From contig NZ_JAKUKA010000001.1 of the NCBI RefSeq assembly GCF_023156195.1, positions 2,232,001 through 2,296,000 of the forward strand: 64,000 nt of DNA, in the 5' to 3' direction. This DNA comes from Chitinophaga sedimenti. GTDB taxonomy: Bacteria > Bacteroidota > Bacteroidia > Chitinophagales > Chitinophagaceae. A model generated the notes under the pieces. The model did no database searches. It was given only the letters and a program-made list of their open reading frames with translations, and was not told the DNA's origin. Positions 9,140-20,147 of the stretch are shown piece by piece. Within the stretch, counting starts at the first letter, position 1, and every line of letters begins with the position of its first letter. The position numbers and the translations under genes are program-made.

Positions 9140-11803
9140 ATGAAAAAGACAGTCCTTTTGTTGATCTCCACCGTCCTTTCGGTGGCGGCCCTGGCCCAGT
9201 TGAAAGTAACGGCGCTCCGTACAGAAAACCTCGTGAACCCCGTGGGGCTGGACGAGCAGCAACCTGCATTCAGCTGGCAGCTGGTATCCGGCAAACGCAA
9301 TACGCTGCAAACCGCGTATGAGCTGAAGATCAATAATCAGAGTACCGGTAAAGTAACTTCCGATCAGTCGGTCCACGTACGTTACAGCGGCGCTCCCCTG
9401 CAACCAGGCACGCGTTACAGCTGGCAGGTGCGGGTGTGGGACAACAAAGGGCAGGCATCGGCCTGGAGCGCTCCTGCCTATTGGCAAACAGGCCTGATGA
9501 AGGCGGCTAATTGGAAAGCGGACTGGATTACGCCCGGGTTCGCGGAAGACAGTCTGCGCGCCTCTCCTATCTTCCGTAAAAGTTTTAAGGCAGATAAAAA
9601 GATAAAATCCGCCACCGCGTATATTACCGCACACGGCATTTACGAAGCGCACATTAATGGCAAACGAGTAGGCGATGCATACTTCACGCCGGGCTGGACC
9701 AAATACCAGAAACGGCTGCAGTACCAGGCGTACGATGTAACACCGCTCGTACAACAGGGCGCCAATGCTGTTGGCGTGGCGCTGGGCAGCGGCTGGTACC
9801 GAGGCAATATTGGCTGGCATACGAATGTGTGGGGCAAGGACATTGCTTTATTATTCCAGTTAGATATTACCTATACAGATGGCAGTACTGCCAGTATTTT
9901 ATCGGACGACAGCTGGAAATCAGCCACCGGGGCCATTCGCTATGCGGAGTTATATCATGGCGAAACCTACGACGCGCGACTGGACAAAAAAGGCTGGACG
10001 CAGGCAGCGTACGATGATGCCGGTTGGTCAGGCGTGCGCAAAGAGAACTTTTTGAAAGATATATTACTGGCCACTTACAACGAGCCGGTAAAAAAACATG
10101 AAACGATCAAACCTGTCGGGGTGATTCACACGCCCAAAGGCGAGCTGGTACTCGACTTCGGTCAGAACCTCGCCGGCTGGGTCGTGATCAAAGCGAAAGG
10201 CATGAGCGGGGATAAAATTGAAGTATCGCATGCGGAAGTGCTGGACAAGGCCGGCAACTTCTACACAGAAAACCTGCGGGAAGCGAAAGCCCGCGACACC
10301 TACATCTGGGCGGCGACAACGAAGAAATACTGGAGCCGCACTTTACCTGGCACGGGTTCCGTTACATTAAACTGGAAGGCTACCCCGGCGATATTAAACC
10401 GGAAAATTTTACAGCGGTGGCACTTTACTCCGCGATGCCGGAAACGGGCAGCTTTACGAGTTCACATCCCCTGCTGAACCAATTGCAGCGAAACATCGAA
10501 TGGGGGCTTCGCGGCAACTTCTGGACGTGCCGACAGATTGCCCGCAGCGCGACGAGCGCCTGGGCTGGACGGGCGACGCACAGGTATTCTTCCGCACCGC
10601 TTCATTCCTGCGCGGCGTCGATAACTTCTTTTCCAAATGGATGAAAGACGTGGCTGCCGAGCAGGAGCCCAACGGCAGCGTACCGAAAGTGATTCCCAAT
10701 ATGATCGGTTCAGAACAGGGCGGATCCGGCTGGAGCGACGCCGCTACGATCATTCCCTGGAACATGTACATTGCTTATGGCGACAAACAAATCCTCGAAG
10801 ATCAATACCCTTCCATGAAAGCGTGGGTGGATTATATAACCGCCCAAAGTCCCGATCATTTATGGAAGACAGGCCACCATTACGGCGACTGGCTGTTCTA
10901 CAGCCTGAACAACGACGTATTCGGCAGATCTGCCATCACCGACAGGTACCTGATCGCGCAATGTTTCTACGCCAATTCTGTACAAATGATGATCAATACC
11001 GCGAAGGTATTGGGCAAAACTGCCGATGCCACTGCTTACACCGAGCTGCTGGCAAAAATCAAAATAGCTTTCGTGAACGAATACACGACGCCCAACGGCG
11101 CTACCGTGAGTAATACCCAAACATCCTATACACTGGCTTTACAGTTCGACCTGTTGCCCGAACGCCTGCGCACGCAGGCGGCAGACAGGCTTGTGGCGAA
11201 CATCAAACAATACGGCAATCATATTACCACCGGCTTTTTAGGCACACCTTACCTTTGCCATGTGCTGAGCCGTTTTGGTCACACCGATATGGCTTATACC
11301 CTGCTGCTGCAGGAAACTTATCCCTCCTGGCTGTATCCCGTAAAAAAGGCGCCACCACGATCTGGGAGCGCTGGGATGGCATTAAGCCCGATGGCAGTTT
11401 TGAAGAGGCTTCCATGAACTCATTTAACCACTATGCCTACGGCGCCATCGGCGACTGGATGTACCGGGTAATGGTAGGCATCGATACGGAAGATGATGCG
11501 CCGGGTTACCGGAAAATCACGATCAAACCACATATTGGCGGCGGATTAACACAGGCCGCGGCCAGCTACCAGACCAATTACGGGAAACTGACTTCCGGCT
11601 GGAAGATCTTGGACGGGCAATTATTGATGGATGTGGAGATACCGGCGAATACGACGGCAACGGTGTATGTACCCGGTAACGCGACGGTAACCGAAGGCGG
11701 CAAGGCGCTTTCGTCCGATGTGCAGATGATCGGGGTAAAGGATGGGTATACCGTATTAAAGGTGGGATCAGGGGATTATCATTTCGCCACCGCCGCAAAA
11801 TAG
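9140..11803 (+). CDS. Alpha-L-rhamnosidase (GH78), frameshifted
   Basis: A signal peptide (MKKTVLLLISTVLSVAALAQ) is followed by an Ig-like domain (LVNPVGLDEQQPAFSWQL), an N-terminal rhamnosidase domain (YITAHGIYEAHINGKRVGD, FTPGWTKYQKRLQYQAYDVT) and the (alpha/alpha)6 GH78 domain. That domain holds the catalytic-acid region DCPQRDERLGWTGDAQ and later ETYPSWLYPV. Total length ~890 residues is normal. Three single-base breaks are visible at ~10310, ~10520 and ~11347; each time the family sequence continues in another frame (for example RGNF then LDVPTDCPQRDERLGW). It should release terminal alpha-L-rhamnose from plant or microbial glycans outside the inner membrane. Confidence 0.9.
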
Positions 11804-11849
11804 TCCACCTATTGCTTTTCCGCTTCCACATCGTAATTTTACCCTTGAT

Positions 11850-12632
11850 ATGAACATTCACTTTTATAAATACCGGGGAACCGGCAACGACTTCGTGATC
11901 ATGGACAACCGTACCGGCGCCTACAACGAACTAACCACCGAACAGGTACACTTCCTCTGCGACCGCCGCTTTGGCGTGGGCGGAGATGGCCTCATGCTGC
12001 TGAACAACCATCCCGGCTATGACTTCGAAATGAAGTATTACAACGCCGATGGCAAACCTGGCAGCATGTGCGGTAACGGCGGCCGCTGTCTTACTGCATT
12101 TGCCAAACAAATGGGCATTCCTGGTGAAAAAGTGAGTTTCATTGCTTCCGATGGCCCCCACGAAGCTATTTTCCGTGAAAACGGCTGGGTAGAACTGAAA
12201 ATGCAGGACGTGAGCTGGGTAGAAGCCGGCCCCATGTATTTTTACCTGAACACGGGGTCGCCCCACTTCGTAAAGCCAGTAGCCGATGTACAGGCAGTGG
12301 ACGTTTTCGGGGAAGGTCGCGGCATCCGCTATAATGAGCGCTTCGCAGCGGTGGGCACCAACGTAAACTTCGTACAGCAGCTGGATAAAGGCATTTTCGT
12401 TCGTACTTACGAACGGGGTGTGGAGGACGAAACCTTCTCCTGCGGTACCGGCGTAACTGCCGCCGCCCTCACCGCCGCCGGCCCTGAGCTGAAGGAATAT
12501 GTGATCCCGGTACAAACGCTGGGCGGACCGCTGGAAGTACGCTTCACCAAATCGGACGAACGCGCATTCCACGACATCTGGCTCTGCGGGCCCGCTACGC
12601 TGGTGTTCGAGGGTGATATCAAAATACAATAG
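11850..12632 (+). CDS. dapF: Diaminopimelate epimerase
   Basis: An intact 260-residue protein. It interconverts LL- and meso-diaminopimelate for lysine and peptidoglycan synthesis in the cytoplasm. The two catalytic cysteines are visible in GSMCGNGGRCL (near residue 74) and FSCGTGVTAAAL (near 210). The substrate-binding RGVEDETFSCG and the N-terminal YRGTGNDFVIMDNR are also present. It stands alone between the rhamnosidase and corA, with its own terminator. Confidence 0.97.
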   Translation: MNIHFYKYRGTGNDFVIMDNRTGAYNELTTEQVHFLCDRRFGVGGDGLMLLNNHPGYDFEMKYYNADGKPGSMCGNGGRCLTAFAKQMGIPGEKVSFIASDGPHEAIFRENGWVELKMQDVSWVEAGPMYFYLNTGSPHFVKPVADVQAVDVFGEGRGIRYNERFAAVGTNVNFVQQLDKGIFVRTYERGVEDETFSCGTGVTAAALTAAGPELKEYVIPVQTLGGPLEVRFTKSDERAFHDIWLCGPATLVFEGDIKIQ

Positions 12633-12651
12633 AAATTATTTCTATATAACG

Positions 12652-12683
12652 AAGCCAGTCGCCGATATACGGGGCTGGCTTTT
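12652..12683 (+). terminator. Terminator after dapF
   Basis: AAGCCAG pairs with CTGGCTT around a short loop, followed by TTTATCATTTTT. Confidence 0.6.
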
Positions 12684-12788
12684 ATCATTTTTGCTGAAAA
12701 CCAGCCAGTTACCATATCAATATTAAAATCTGATGAATTTACGCCCCGAAGGGCATTGCTAAAGGTAATTCCCTACCTTTGCGCCCGA

Positions 12789-13726
12789 ATGATCCAGTAT
12801 TTCAAAAATGTTGACGCAAAAACGATAGAAATCCGGGAGGCCGAAAACGGCGCCTGGGTGAATATTACCCCGCCCCTTAAACAGGCGGAGTTTGAACAGC
12901 TGTCCGAGGAACTGGACATTCCCCTCGACTTCCTTACCGACTCCCTCGACATCGACGAACGGAGCCGCTTTGAACTGGAGGACAATGTAAAACTGATCGT
13001 TATCAAAACCCCTACGGAAAACAATTCCATCAACGAAAGCGACAGTTATTACATCACGATCCCGATCGTGATCATCCTCACCCACAACCAGATTTTAACG
13101 GTTAATTCATTCGATAACGCGGCGATCAAAAAATTCCTGACCACCTTTCACAACCGTCATCCTGAAAGAAAAATATGATGGTGCTGAAGATCTGCGAAAA
13201 GGTGATCATGAACTTCCAGGACTACCTGAAGGAAATTAACCAGCGCCGCAACCTGTTGGAACAACGTCTTTACGACTCTAACCGGAACGAGGAACTGCTC
13301 GCCCTCATGCGCATCCAGAAAAGCCTGGTGTACTTCGTTACCGCCCTGCGCAGCAACGAACTGCTGCTCATGAAGCTGGAACGTACCAACTTCACGGGAC
13401 TGAATGAAGATGAAAAAGAGTTCCTGAGCGACCTGGTGGTAGAAACTTCACAGGCGTTGGAGATGGCGAACATCTACACCAACATCCTCAGCAGCACCAT
13501 GGATGCTTTTGCGAGCATCATTTCCAATAACCTCAACCTCGTGATGAAGCGCCTCACGTCCATCACGATCGTACTTACTTTCCCGGTACTCGTAGCCAGT
13601 GTTTATGGCATGAACGTGGAAATTCCCTACCAGCACTCTCCGCATGCCTTCTACATCCCGGTCATTCTTTCGGTCATTATTTCCGTGGTAATGAGCTGGT
13701 ATTTTATGAAGAAGAAGTGGTTCTAG
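12789..13726 (+). CDS. corA: CorA-family divalent metal (Mg2+/Co2+) transporter, frameshifted
   Basis: About 312 residues when rejoined. The first part (MIQYFKNVDAKTIEIREAEN to FHNRHPERK) is the cytoplasmic alpha/beta domain. The second part has the long stalk helix and two C-terminal membrane helices, with the CorA signature YGMNVEIPY (GMN motif) between them. A base is lost in the A-run near 13169-13174. The start is placed at MIQYF because the upstream in-frame ATG at 12756 precedes non-conserved residues. It is a homopentameric inner-membrane channel for Mg2+ uptake. Its stop codon overlaps that of the convergent NUDIX gene. Confidence 0.9.
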
Positions 13727-14178
13727 TCGTATTTCTTTTTAACAATTTCCGCTACTACTTTATCGATGGGCAACGTCACCGTATCCGAGGAGAAATCGTG
13801 CCAGTCCACCCAGCGCACCCCTTCCAGCTGGATGGTTTTATCGTCGGGAATCTCGTAATCGAACGGCTTGGCGCCGAAGCGGCAGGTAAAGGGAGAAGTG
13901 GGTTTTACAAGATAGTAGATCGATAATATCTGGGAGGAATTATCAAAAGCATTTTTCTGGTAGAAGTCTGTCGTATAAATGTGTTCCACTACTTCAATGT
14001 CCTGGTCCAGCTCCTCTTTCCATTCGCGTATCATGCAGTCGATCGTGCCTTCGCCTATTTCAAGCCCGCCGCCGGGAAACTTGGTATAATAGCCGCCACG
14101 GATGTACTCATCGCTTACCAGCACCTGCTTTTGCTCGTTGAGCATCAGTCCGTAAACTCTTACATTGATATACGTCAT
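13723..14178 (-). CDS. NUDIX hydrolase
   Basis: An intact 151-residue protein. The Nudix box is visible as GGLEIGEGTIDCMIREWKEE (near residues 38-57), matching G-x5-E-x7-R-E-x2-E-E; the usual late Gly is replaced in LDQDI. Such enzymes cleave nucleoside diphosphates linked to another moiety, using Mg2+; the substrate here cannot be read from the sequence. It ends convergently with corA inside the shared sequence CTAG (4-nt overlap) and follows the queuosine-precursor transporter gene by 6 nt on the same strand. Confidence 0.85.
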   Translation of the reverse strand: MTYINVRVYGLMLNEQKQVLVSDEYIRGGYYTKFPGGGLEIGEGTIDCMIREWKEELDQDIEVVEHIYTTDFYQKNAFDNSSQILSIYYLVKPTSPFTCRFGAKPFDYEIPDDKTIQLEGVRWVDWHDFSSDTVTLPIDKVVAEIVKKKYD

Positions 14179-14184
14179 ACTAAA

Positions 14185-14958
14185 CTATTTATCCATTGCA
14201 GCCGCTTTCATTTGCGCTGCCGTTTCTTTACCAAGGTATTTTTCGATGGGCTTCTCGATCCAGTACAACACCGGTGTTAACAGCACCGCCACGGTAAACT
14301 TATAGGCGTAGTTCACGCACATCACCGTGATCAGTTGCGGCCAGGTCCAGTTGCCAAACAGTTTAAACGCTACATACAACACAATGAAACTATCCACCAG
14401 CTGCGATATTACCGTGGATCCGGTTGCCCGCAGCCACAGGTGCTTTTCGCCCGTTTTCTGTTTGATCTTATGAAATACCGTTACATCCACGATCTGCGCC
14501 ACAAGGAACGCGGTAATGCTACCAATGATGATACCCATTCCCTGTCCGAACACCGCGGAAAATGCGTGTTGAAAGTTGGGTACACCTTCCGCCGTTTTGC
14601 TAACCACCCACCAGTCCGCCGGCGGCGTACCGATCGATATGTAAAACATAAGGAAGGCGTAGGATATGAGCGCCACGGCCACCCAGGAAATCATCTTCAC
14701 GGCCTTTTTACCGTAATACTCGTTCACGATGTCCGTCATCACAAACTCGAGCGGCCATAACAGCACGCCGCAGGTAAGACTGAACGACAGGCCGCTTTGT
14801 CCCATCAATGTAAACGTGTGTACGGGTAATCCCAGCCAGGCTTCCAGCACAAATATCTTTCCGCCGATAGATTCGGCAATGAGGGCGTTAGCCACGAAAA
14901 AGCAGGCGAAGAAAACGAACAGCCGCGTTGGTTTATGCTTAATGATATCGGCGATCAT
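14185..14958 (-). CDS. Queuosine precursor transporter (YhhQ/VUT family)
   Basis: An intact 257-residue protein with six or seven hydrophobic helices. The family motif is present: FVMTDIVNEYYGKKAVKMIS near residue 72, plus FLVAQIVDVTVFHKIK and STVISQLVDSFIVLYVAF. Members of PF02592 import 7-deazaguanine precursors (preQ0/preQ1) for tRNA queuosine modification. In E. coli the homologue is YhhQ. It lies between a small membrane protein gene (10 nt upstream) and the NUDIX gene (6 nt downstream), so the three may be co-transcribed. Confidence 0.85.
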   Translation of the reverse strand: MIADIIKHKPTRLFVFFACFFVANALIAESIGGKIFVLEAWLGLPVHTFTLMGQSGLSFSLTCGVLLWPLEFVMTDIVNEYYGKKAVKMISWVAVALISYAFLMFYISIGTPPADWWVVSKTAEGVPNFQHAFSAVFGQGMGIIIGSITAFLVAQIVDVTVFHKIKQKTGEKHLWLRATGSTVISQLVDSFIVLYVAFKLFGNWTWPQLITVMCVNYAYKFTVAVLLTPVLYWIEKPIEKYLGKETAAQMKAAAMDK

Positions 14959-14967
14959 GTGACTTAT

Positions 14968-15240
14968 CTAGTAAAATTGAAGGAGCAAAATAAGAAGATT
15001 CAATACAAATATAACAGGATGTACCTCGTGCCAGCGGAACTTTTTGGCCAGCAAGCCGATGATAACGATCAGCAACGTTGCAATATTGATATAAGGAGCG
15101 ACGAGGAATCCCAGTACAGCGGCGCTTTTCGTAAGGCTGCCGAGTGATTCGGCGTAGTTGGTGCGTTGTACGATAAAGCAAAACAAGAAGCAGAGATTGC
15201 AAATAAATGTAAACTTTAACAGGAATCGTACCCAGCGCAT
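14968..15240 (-). CDS. Small three-helix membrane protein of unknown function
   Basis: 90 residues, mostly hydrophobic, with helices at about 5-25 (FLLKFTFICNLCFLFCFIV), 40-62 and 72-88. I recognise no family. It ends 10 nt before the queuosine precursor transporter and starts divergently from the YfhO gene, so it is probably the first gene of the 15240-13723 transcript. The frame is intact, it has a clear ATG start, and its spacing to the next gene is tight, which supports a real gene. Confidence 0.6.
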   Translation of the reverse strand: MRWVRFLLKFTFICNLCFLFCFIVQRTNYAESLGSLTKSAAVLGFLVAPYINIATLLIVIIGLLAKKFRWHEVHPVIFVLNLLILLLQFY

Positions 15241-15304
15241 ATTGAAATTTCGGATAAATTACAGTTATTTTGGTTCTTTAAAAAACTAAACCTAAAAAAC
15301 AGCG

Positions 15305-17800
15305 ATGAAGCAGAACTGGCTGAAATCAATTTTACCGCATCTATATGCGATCCTGATCTTCCTTGTTATTTCTCTCGCCTTCAGCAGTCCTGTACTGGAC
15401 GGCCGGGAGTTGCGCCAGAGCGATAACATCAGCTGGAAGGCCAGCAGCGAAGAAGCCAGGGCTTACCACGACAGCACCGGCATTCGTCCCCTTTGGACGA
15501 ACAGCGTGTTCGGTGGCATGCCCACGTACCAGACCTACCTGATGTCCGACAACTACACCGCGTACATTCAGCCACTGGCCACGTTGTTCCTGCCCAAACC
15601 CATGAACTTCCTCATGCTTGCCATGTTGGGCTTTTACTTCCTCTTAAACGTGATGGGCTTCAGGCATTGGGTGAACGTGATTGGCGCGGTCGCCTTCGGG
15701 TTATCGTCCAACAGCCTCATATTCATTGCGACCGGGCACGATACGAAAACCTTATCCATCGCCTATTTCGCTTTCGTATTGGGGGTATCCTGCTCGCTTA
15801 TAAAGGCCGGCTGTTGCTGGGCGCCATCATCACCTGTATCAGCTTGTGCTTGTTGATTATCAACGGTCACTATCAAATTGTATATTATCTTCTGCTGACG
15901 GTAGTCGTACTGGGTATCGGTTACCTCGTACATGCCATTAAAACCAAAACTGTCGGCAACTATATAAAGACGACCGCGGTACTGATGGTGGCGGCGGGGT
16001 TATCGATACTGCCTTCTACCGTAAGTTTGTGGACCACCTACGAATACACGAAGTTCTCTATCCGCGGTGAGGCAACCGGTCTTACGAAAGAAGGTCAGGC
16101 CGGACAGGCAGCGCCGAAAGACAAAGGCCTCGACAAAGAATATGCCTTTGCACGGAGCCAGGGTCCTTTTGAAACACTCACGATTATTGTACCTAACCTG
16201 TACGGCGGTTCTTCCAGCGAAAACGCGGGTGGCGACAAATCGAAAACGTATGATGCGTTACGCCAGGTAGGCGCTAATCCCGAAATGGCGCAGCAGGTAG
16301 CCGAAAACGCACCGCTGTACTGGGGTCCGCAGCCATTTACGGAAGGCCCCGTTTACTTCGGCGCAGGACTGCTGCTGCTGTTCGTGCTTTCGCTGCTCAT
16401 CATCAAAGACTGGCAAAAATGGTGGATACTGGCCGCCATCCTGCTCGGCATATTCATGGCATGGGGTAAACACTTCTCTATGCTCAACTACTTCCTGTTC
16501 GATTACCTGCCGTTCTACAACAAGTTCCGCGCTCCCTCCACCTCGCTGGTGATACCGCAGGTACTGGTGCCATTGCTGGCTTGCTGGGCATTGAACGAAG
16601 TGGTAACAGGCAGCCTCAGTAAAGATGTGCTGATGAAACAGCTGAAAAAGGCGGTATACATTACCGGTGGTGTGGTAGTGGGCATTCTCCTCCTCTCCTA
16701 CGCGGGCATGTCGTATGGCAAAGGGGAAGCTGACCGCGCAACATCAACCTACATGCAGATGACCGGCGGCAACCAACAGGTGGTGGATGTACTGATGAAG
16801 GCTACCATTGAAGACAGGGCTTCCGTATTAAGGGCGGATGCTTTGCGCTCGCTGGTGTTTATCCTCCTTGTAGCTGTGTTTATCTGGCTGCTGCTGAAAG
16901 ACCGCATTAAACTGGGTGTTTTCTTTTTGCTGACGGGCGCTGCCATTGGTCTTGACATGTTCCTTATCGGGCACCGCTACCTGAACAAATCGAACTTTGA
17001 AACTGCTGAATTACGCGAATATATTTGCGCCCAGTGCGATAGACCAGGAAATCAAAAGAGATCCTGATCCGTATTACCGCGTGCTTAACATGACCAGCCA
17101 GGAAGGCCCTTTCAATGATGGTCTCACCTCTTATCATCATAAGTCCGTAGGTGGTTACTCCGCAGCGAAACTGATGATTTACCAGGACCTGATCGAACGG
17201 CAGATTTCCCGGCAAAACATGCATGTGCTGGACATGCTGAACACCAAGTACATCATCTTCCGGGATCAGCAAACCGGCAAACCAACCTACCAGCGTAATC
17301 CGACTGCGCTCGGTAACGCCTGGTTTGTGAGCAGCGTGGCCTGGGCAGCGAACCCGGATGCAGAAATGGCGATCATCGACCATTTTAACCCGGCCGATAC
17401 CGCAGTGATCAACCGTAAATTCGAAGGCAGCCTGAAAGGTTACAACTTTGGTAAAGATTCCGCCAGCTACATCAAACTGACGAAATACGGCCTGAATACA
17501 CTGGAATATCAAAGCTCGAACAGCAAAGACGGCCTGGCCGTTTTCTCCGAGATCTACTACCCTAAAGGCTGGAACATTTATATCGACGGCAAACCCGGCG
17601 AGATCGTTACAGCAGATTACGTGCTGCGCGCGGCGAAAGTGCCTGCCGGTACCCATAAAATTGAAATGAAGTTTGAACCGACCGCCTATTACACCGGTAA
17701 CGCCATTTCCAAATGGTCGTCTATCGTAATGATCCTCGTGTTCGTCCTGGCCATCGTGCTGGAAGTACGCAGGAACAAAGGAACCGCGGCTACGGCTTAA
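15305..17800 (+). CDS. YfhO-family multi-spanning membrane protein, frameshifted
   Basis: About 832 residues rejoined. It starts MKQNWLKSILPHLYAILIFL and contains some twelve hydrophobic helices. The N-terminal periplasmic segment DNISWKASSEEARAYHDSTG and the following WTNSVFGGMPTYQ are typical of the YfhO family, a GT-C-like fold. The C-terminal soluble part (FSEIYYPKGWNIYIDGKPGE) matches the usual YfhO ending. Breaks lie at the G5 run 15781-15785 (LGGILLAYKG should continue) and at ~17024 (EYIFAPSAIDQEI). A role in transfer of lipid-linked sugars to the cell surface is inferred from Gram-positive YfhO, not shown here. Confidence 0.85.
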
Positions 17801-17819
17801 TATGGCTGAATAAAATAGT

Positions 17820-17847
17820 AAAGGCGGGACAACTGTTCCGCCTTTTT
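17820..17847 (+). terminator. Terminator after the YfhO gene
   Basis: AAGGCGG and CCGCCTT form a stem around a ten-base loop, followed by TTTTTC. Confidence 0.7.
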
Positions 17848-17863
17848 CATCTAAACCTTGTTC

Positions 17864-18230
17864 ATGGCACTACAAGACTGGCTGCAACAGCTATGCGAAA
17901 CAGAAACGCCGGACGACAGTATTATCGCCTTCTACTTTGGCATCTCGGAATACGCGGGCGGCGGATATGGTATTTGTTTAACGGGCTCCGAACGTTTTGT
18001 TGCGGACGATGAAGATTGGGCGAAGGACGACGACTATCATCCTGAAGAAAGATGGTTTGATCTTACAGACGAAGAGTACAACGACCTTGGCTGGGAAGCC
18101 GTGTTGGAAAAGATCATCGCGGAGCTGCGGGATTTCTCGGAATCGGAGGCATTCAAAGCATCCTTTTTCGCCCGCGCGGAGGCGGTGGCGACCGGGTTTG
18201 CCGGGGGATTTGATCATCATCAACCGATAA
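17864..18230 (+). CDS. Small acidic protein of unknown function, frameshifted end
   Basis: About 122 residues starting MALQDWLQQLCETE. The sequence is very acidic and aromatic (DDEDWAKDDDYHPEERWFDL), with a central IIAFYFGISEYAGGGYGICL strand region. A lost G in the G-run at 18202-18206 would give the ending GFAGGDLIIINR and a stop at 18230, just before a terminator. Without that base the frame would run on into the antisense of the next gene. I do not recognise the family. Its size and acidity resemble cytoplasmic partner or immunity proteins, but this is only an impression. Confidence 0.6.
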
Positions 18231-18237
18231 CTGCTTT

Positions 18238-18266
18238 AACGCTGCTCCCGCAAAGAGCAGCGTTTT
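18238..18266. terminator. Bidirectional terminator between convergent genes
   Basis: AACGCTGCTC pairs with GAGCAGCGTT around CCGCAAA, with A-rich and T-rich flanks. It lies between the stops at 18230 and 18265. Confidence 0.7.
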
Positions 18267-20107
18267 ACTTTACAAAGAACTCAAACCGCCCCACGCCCAA
18301 ATCCCCGCTCCCATCCAGTCCTTCCGCCACACCTACGAACTTTCCGCGGATATCGGAGCTGAAGAACCTGATCTCCGCCTCGCCGTTTTCATTCGTAATG
18401 ATAGCGGGATGCCAGTACAGTGTATTACGTGTATCCATCAGCGTTTTATCTTCCCTGTCATAATCGGGCGCGTAAAACTGCCGGCCCGTATAAAAACCCG
18501 GTGTTACGGCCATCTTAAACTTCTTCATCAGTTCTTCCTCCGTATACCTGGGATATTTGTACGTCACCTGCCGCATATCGTTAGCACCATAAGAAAACGG
18601 GTGACTGAACACTGGCTTCTCCGTGGCTCTGTGAGTTCCCAATACGAAACACCTTCTTCCGGCTTGGTACCACTGCCGCAGGCCGGACAATTGAGTCCCC
18701 CGCATACGCCCACGAAATCTGTATTGCCCTCGAAACGCGCGATGCTGTCCAGGTAACCCAGGTATTTATCACTAAAACCGCGGCCTTTGGACTGTATCTG
18801 CACACCCTGCAGCGTTCTGCCGTATTGCATAAGGTTCGTATCCGCCCGCGAATCCGCCGCTATAAGTGCCTTTTCTCCTAACTGGTAGATGGGCTTGCCC
18901 GCCGCCGCAATTGCCTTAAACGGCTGGGCGATCTGCACTTTATATTCCTTGTCCGAGAAATACCGCACGAAGAAGCGCCGCCCCATGGCAAGGTGCTCGG
19001 GTGTCAGATAAAATACACCTTCATTATTGGTGGCGGCAAACTGCGATATGCTTTTGTTATAGTTAAAAACGAGCAGCGACAAGGATTTCGGATCTTTACG
19101 CGATAGTGGCGTCACCGTCCCTCTCAGGCTGTCACTCAGTACGGGCATCGTTTTATTAAGATCGACCTCGCCCGTAAGTTGCGTTTCCTCGTAGTAATAG
19201 CCGGCAATATCCCGCGCGTTCGCTGCATTTAGGAACAAGTGATCTGTTACCCGCAGGGTCAGTGCAGCAGGCACCGGCTTCCCATCGGCGTCCGTGGTTT
19301 TTATGCGGACAGATATGGCTGCTTTAACACCATATTCCTTTTTTACTTCAGTGAACGAAATATGTAACCGGCGCTCCGGGTGCGCATTGAACCAGGTGCT
19401 GGTAAGCGGGCGCAATTGTGCGTCGTACAACGTGGCTTCGGCCATGCCTGCCGGCATTTCTTTAATGGGGACGGTTACCCGCAGGCTGTCTTTGAGCATA
19501 CCGGACGCGATGGACTGCAACAGGCCACGTGTTTGTACCCGAAGGTATATTTGTTGTGGCTGCGCGGTTTTCAACTCGAAGGTGACACTGTCTTCAGTAA
19601 GACTGCATACCTGTAAATCGGCACTCCCCTTTGCCGGTACAGCGGACATTGCCTTGCCCCCGCCAGGGGCTTTGTGGCAATGGTGATGGGCGCAGCGGCG
19701 TAAAAGTACTTACGGCCAAAAAATGAGTGCGCGGAATATCCTTTCAGCAGGTAATCGCCATTAGAAAGCGTGTCTGGCAGGTAAATGTGCCCGGACGATA
19801 AACCTCCTTCGATCGGGTACATTTCCTGCCATATCGTACTATCATTATCACGGCGGCTGAGTTGGACGTATAAGATCTTATCCAGTCCGGATAATGTAAA
19901 CGCCTGCGCGTGCAATACGAATGCGCTGAACCACAGATCCTCGCCGGGCATATACACATCTTTATTACACCTGAGGTAGATAGCCGTTTCGCCGGCTTTC
20001 GGCGCGTACATGCGCATGCGGGCGGCCAGGCTGTCGGTTAACGGCTGTTGCGCGAAACAGGTGGTGCTGATGAGCAGGCAACCAATTACGTAGAAGAGAT
20101 GTTTCAT
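18265..20107 (-). CDS. Secreted macroglobulin (MG2)-like protein, frameshifted
   Basis: About 614 residues. A signal peptide (MKHLFYVIGCLLISTTCFAQ) is followed by an MG2-like domain (ETAIYLRCNKDVYMPGEDLW, GGLSSGHIYLPD, GDYLLKGYSAHSFFG). Further beta-rich domains come next, and a C-terminal segment reads TRNTLYWHPAIITNENGEAE with DIRGKFVGVAEGLDG. Breaks lie at ~19672 and ~18628. Related Bacteroidetes proteins often carry a TonB-plug-like domain; none is evident here. A C-x4-C-x2-C cluster (CGGLNCPACG) sits before the second break and could be a disulfide or metal site. It is predicted to be periplasmic or outer-membrane associated. The exact role is unknown. Confidence 0.65.
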
Positions 20108-20147
20108 GGACGAAAGTAAAATACAAAATAATCACTAACTTAAACCC

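Noticed and set aside
9110..9820. 236-residue minus-strand reading frame
   Set aside because: It lies fully opposite the conserved GH78 frame, has no recognisable domain and no promoter or start context.
9140..11803. Programmed ribosomal frameshifting in the rhamnosidase
   Set aside because: Three breaks in one gene and similar breaks in about thirty unrelated genes fit base errors better; no slippery heptamer with a downstream structure recurs at the sites.
11931..12629. 232-residue minus-strand reading frame
   Set aside because: It is the antisense shadow of the intact, well-conserved dapF gene.
16964..17656. 230-residue minus-strand reading frame
   Set aside because: It is antisense to the YfhO-family gene; composition and lack of motifs fit a shadow frame.
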